DNA from: JABCPE02 sp963530295
GTDB lineage: Bacteria > Bacteroidota > Bacteroidia > Flavobacteriales > Weeksellaceae
Assembly (NCBI GenBank): GCA_963530295.1
Contig: CAUSCF010000014.1
Location: 1 to 54,507, forward strand
Reading direction: 5' to 3'
Length of the DNA stretch: 54,507 bases
Shown: piece by piece, positions 52,189-54,507 of the stretch
How the letters are laid out: each line of letters opens with the position of its first letter
How positions within the stretch are numbered: position 1 is the first letter of the stretch
The notes under the pieces: model-generated
Databases searched by the model: none
What the model saw: the letters and a program-made list of their open reading frames with translations, nothing else
Told to the model about the DNA's origin: nothing
Program-made: the position numbers and the translations under genes

Positions 52189-53166
52189 TTAAGCATTCTC
52201 CAAAACATAGCTGAATACCAATGGTGCTACGATGGTAGCATCGGATTCTATGATGTATTTTGGTGTATTGATATCTAATTTACCCCAAGTGATTTTCTCA
52301 TTTGGAACTGCTCCTGAATACGAACCATAAGAAGTCGTAGAATCAGAAATCTGGCAGAAATAAGACCAGAAAGGAACATCATGCATCTCCAAATCTTGGT
52401 AAAGCATCGGCACCACGCAGATTGGGAAGTCCCCAGCGATACCACCACCTATTTGGAAGAATCCTATGCCTTTTCCAGCGCTGTTGTTTCTGTACCAATC
52501 AGCAAGGAAAGTCATGTATTCTATCCCTGATTTCATTGTAGAAGGCTTTAATTCACCTTTGATGCAGTAGCTTGCAAAGATATTCCCCATTGTAGAATCT
52601 TCCCAACCAGGAACTACTATTGGAAGGTTTTTCTCCGCCGCTGCAATCATCCAAGAATCTTCTCTCGGAATCTCGTGATACTGTTCTAGAACGCCTGAAA
52701 GTATCATTTTATACATATATTCGTGCGGGAAGTATCTTTCACCTTTGCTTTCTGCATCTTTCCAGATTTCAAAAATGTGCTTTTGTAATTTTCTGAAAGC
52801 TTCTTCTTCTGGAATACAAGTGTCAGTTACTCTGTTTAGTCCTTTTTCTAACAATTCCCACTCATCTTGCGGAGTCAGGTCTCTGTAGTTAGGAACTCTC
52901 TTGTAGTGAGAGTGCGCCACAAGGTTCATCAAATCCTCTTCCAAGTTTGCCCCTGTACAAGAGATAATCGCCACTTTATCCTGACGAATCATCTCTGCTA
53001 AAATTTTACCCAGCTCAGCAGTAGACATGGCTCCCGCCAAAGAGATTAACATTTTTCCGCCATCTTTCAGGTGCGCTACATAGCCTTTAGAAGCGTCCAC
53101 CAAAGATGCTGCATTAAAATGCAGATAATATTTTTCGATAAATTCGGTAATTGGTTTGTTTGCCAT
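52189..53166 (-). CDS. Deoxyhypusine synthase family protein
   Basis: 325 residues of the deoxyhypusine synthase fold (DHS_1/DYS), which joins the aminobutyl group of spermidine to an acceptor using NAD. Visible features: LAGAMSTAELGKILAEMIRQ near the start, ISCTGANLEEDLMNLVAHSHYKRVPNYRDL, the DSTMGNIFASYCIKGELKPST block, and GGGIAGDFPICVVPML with QISDSTTSYGSYSGAVPNEKITWGK. Bacteria lack eIF5A, so bacterial members are often taken to be homospermidine or polyamine synthases; homospermidine is common in flavobacteria. This role is inferred. Single gene. Confidence 0.9.
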   Translation of the reverse strand: MANKPITEFIEKYYLHFNAASLVDASKGYVAHLKDGGKMLISLAGAMSTAELGKILAEMIRQDKVAIISCTGANLEEDLMNLVAHSHYKRVPNYRDLTPQDEWELLEKGLNRVTDTCIPEEEAFRKLQKHIFEIWKDAESKGERYFPHEYMYKMILSGVLEQYHEIPREDSWMIAAAEKNLPIVVPGWEDSTMGNIFASYCIKGELKPSTMKSGIEYMTFLADWYRNNSAGKGIGFFQIGGGIAGDFPICVVPMLYQDLEMHDVPFWSYFCQISDSTTSYGSYSGAVPNEKITWGKLDINTPKYIIESDATIVAPLVFSYVLENA

Positions 53167-53187
53167 TTTTCTTTATTTTAACTTTAA

Positions 53188-53691
53188 TTATATTTTATAT
53201 TCTTTTTTAAAATCACGAAATTCGACCCACAGCCCGATAGCAAGAAGTAATGCCAGCACACCCCAGAATATGGCGAAATAAAGGTTGGTATTATCCGTAT
53301 CTTTCTCCTTTTCGTATTTCAATGATGATGCTGGATTTATATCATGGACAGATGGATTGTCTTTTAGATAATATACTTCCACCACAGGGCTTTCTGGCAA
53401 TTTTGAAGTTGATTGTTCTCCTTCATATTTTACCCCATTTACTTCATATTTATATTTAATACTGTATGTTTTTATAGGTACTTTGGCAATTTTCACTGTA
53501 TGCTCTGTATAGACACTATCATAAACAGCAGTAGTTTTAGTGTTTTCTTTTATCAAAGCCTCATATTCCGCAACTTTTTCCCTATTTGAACCTTCTATAT
53601 AGTCTCCTGCACAAGTTTTACATGCTAAACTGGCAAGTATAGCCATCAATAAACCTTTCCAATTCTTGAAAATAAAGTCGATTATCATCAC
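53188..53691 (-). CDS. Membrane protein with DUF3592-like domain
   Basis: 167 residues. A short hydrophobic N-terminal segment (KGLLMAILASLACKTC) is followed by an extracytoplasmic domain with IKYKYEVNGVKYEGEQSTSK and VVEVYYLKDNPSVHDINP, the pattern of DUF3592 domains ('Y-x-Y-xVNG-xxYxG', 'VxYLPxNP'), and one C-terminal membrane helix (YFAIFWGVLALLLAIGLWVEF). Function unknown. It ends 21 bases before the DHS-family gene and could share a transcript with it. Confidence 0.7.
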   Translation of the reverse strand: MMIIDFIFKNWKGLLMAILASLACKTCAGDYIEGSNREKVAEYEALIKENTKTTAVYDSVYTEHTVKIAKVPIKTYSIKYKYEVNGVKYEGEQSTSKLPESPVVEVYYLKDNPSVHDINPASSLKYEKEKDTDNTNLYFAIFWGVLALLLAIGLWVEFRDFKKEYKI

Positions 53692-53917
53692 AAGCTTAAA
53701 AATTTTAATTAGGACAAAAATAAGAATAATTATTTACAAATTCTGTATTTACTCCATTCTATATTAGAAAATTACCTATGCTCTATCGTTTTATTTTATA
53801 AATTTGTATAAGTGAGTTTTAAAATTATTCTAACTAAAAACTCCTCAATAAAACAAATGCAAATTCTGCTCAATAACTCATCACAAAAATGAAATAAATT
53901 TTAAAATTCTTCAAAAC

Positions 53918-54400
53918 ATGGAAAGCAAACTTTTATATGACATGTTCTATCTTTGTGTCTTAACAAAAGAAGAAATCATATCTTACATAGAGCAGAAAGA
54001 TAATAAATACTTCGAAAATATTGATTATTACGATATTTTATATCCTAAAAATCAAGATGGAAAACTATTTATAAAAAATCTATCCAAAATATGCTACACA
54101 GAATATTTGGATGGAGAATTAAAGAAAAAATATAGCATCATTATCTTCCTTTTCGATAGAAGCAAAAACAAGATTAAGATAAAAGAAACTTTATACAATT
54201 TTTTCTTTTACAACAGTAAAAGTCTCTTAGATATAGACTTTGATTTTTGGAATTTGGTTGAGACTGATTATGAACTTCTAAAAGATGGTTTTGAAGGAAT
54301 ATCAAATTCTGATATTTATATAAAAGAATATCTAAATAAAAACCAAAAGTACACACATTTATCCAAAATTGAGTTAATATCAATATTAAGTCAGATTTGA
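53918..54400 (+). CDS. Hypothetical protein
   Basis: 160 residues, strongly charged, rich in Tyr, Asn, Ile and Lys; no signal peptide or membrane helix. I do not recognise any domain. The coding DNA is more AT-rich than the window average. The gap before it (53692-53917) shows no gene and no clear promoter box. Without homologues I cannot exclude that it is a recent acquisition or a rapidly evolving immunity-type protein. Confidence 0.5.
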   Translation: MESKLLYDMFYLCVLTKEEIISYIEQKDNKYFENIDYYDILYPKNQDGKLFIKNLSKICYTEYLDGELKKKYSIIIFLFDRSKNKIKIKETLYNFFFYNSKSLLDIDFDFWNLVETDYELLKDGFEGISNSDIYIKEYLNKNQKYTHLSKIELISILSQI

Positions 54401-54463
54401 TGACTTTCCTATAATCAAGCAATTCAATAAAGATTAAAAAAATAAACCCATTAAAAACGAAAA

Positions 54464-54499
54464 AACCTCTTTTTCTATCAAACGATAAAAAAAGAGGTT
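54464..54499 (-). terminator. Terminator for a minus-strand gene beyond the right edge
   Basis: On the minus strand AACCTCTTTTTTTATCG loops back to AAAAAGAGGTT and is followed by a run of T (54463 downward). There is no T-run in the plus direction, so it belongs to a transcript entering from the right. Confidence 0.7.
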
Positions 54500-54507
54500 C
54501 AAAAATA

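Noticed and set aside
1..54507. CRISPR array or insertion sequence
   Set aside because: I saw no regularly spaced repeats, no transposase or integrase and no paired terminal inverted repeats. The AT-rich block at 11.5-12.9 kb is the only place with signs of rearrangement.

Overview
The window is an AT-rich chromosomal segment of a flavobacterium, most likely family Weeksellaceae (Chryseobacterium-like). Support for this: a SusC/SusD outer-membrane pair, a putative porin, an S46 dipeptidyl-peptidase, bacillithiol enzyme BshC, a GYDIA-type GHMP kinase, signal peptides ending in AQ, a bS16 with an acidic/alanine-rich tail, and repeated promoter boxes of the Bacteroidota form TAnnTTTG, some with TTTG about 19-24 bases upstream. 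The genus is inferred from family content only.

Layout. 1-10.1 kb: partial nitroreductase, CoA-transferase, purD-guaA, menA with a metallo-hydrolase, a DtxR/MntR-type regulator, a lipoprotein phosphodiesterase and fumC. 10.1-17.4 kb: TolC on the minus strand facing a MacAB-type operon (ATPase, two permeases, adaptor). About 1.4 kb of very AT-rich accessory DNA lies between them, with two small genes, the C-terminal stub of a LanC-like lanthionine cyclase and a small membrane-protein gene broken by UGA. 17.4-30.8 kb: housekeeping genes (rpsP-rimM, pdxH, S46 peptidase, glyS, clpX, HIT-greA, pckA, GYDIA kinase), plus a Rieske-like lipoprotein followed by a dtd gene with no ordinary start codon. 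30.8-41.6 kb, all minus strand: fabD, LysM/PBP1 lipid-envelope protein, bshC, putative porin, susD, susC. 41.8-48.6 kb, plus strand: a cell-envelope and small-enzyme run (HU-CCDC81-like protein, 2-hydroxyacid dehydrogenase, serine hydrolase, Ig-like lipoprotein, a secreted protein, alpha/beta hydrolase, DUF4241). 52.2-54.5 kb: deoxyhypusine-synthase-family protein and two unknown proteins.

The most interesting locus is 48.6-52.2 kb. A WYL-domain regulator is divergent from an RtcB RNA ligase that keeps every metal and guanylylation residue. Then comes a 277-base gap and an SPFH/slipin protein. The gap holds a tRNA-like RNA: a perfect T-arm with a canonical TTCGAGT loop, a GG-bearing D-arm mimic, a UUCG hairpin in place of an anticodon arm, and an acceptor-like stem that continues into a long helix instead of ending in CCA. 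This is the architecture of bacterial Y RNAs (YrlA), which in other bacteria sit in RtcB RNA-repair operons with a Ro60 protein. Here no Ro60 gene is visible and a slipin is present instead. A second element, a long rod ending in a U-run, separates the RNA from the slipin gene. I infer an RNA-repair or RNA-damage-response cassette under WYL control with its own tRNA mimic.

Other points: a terminator hairpin of susCD contains the porin start codon; pdxH ends inside its own terminator; several genes look leaderless or nearly so.
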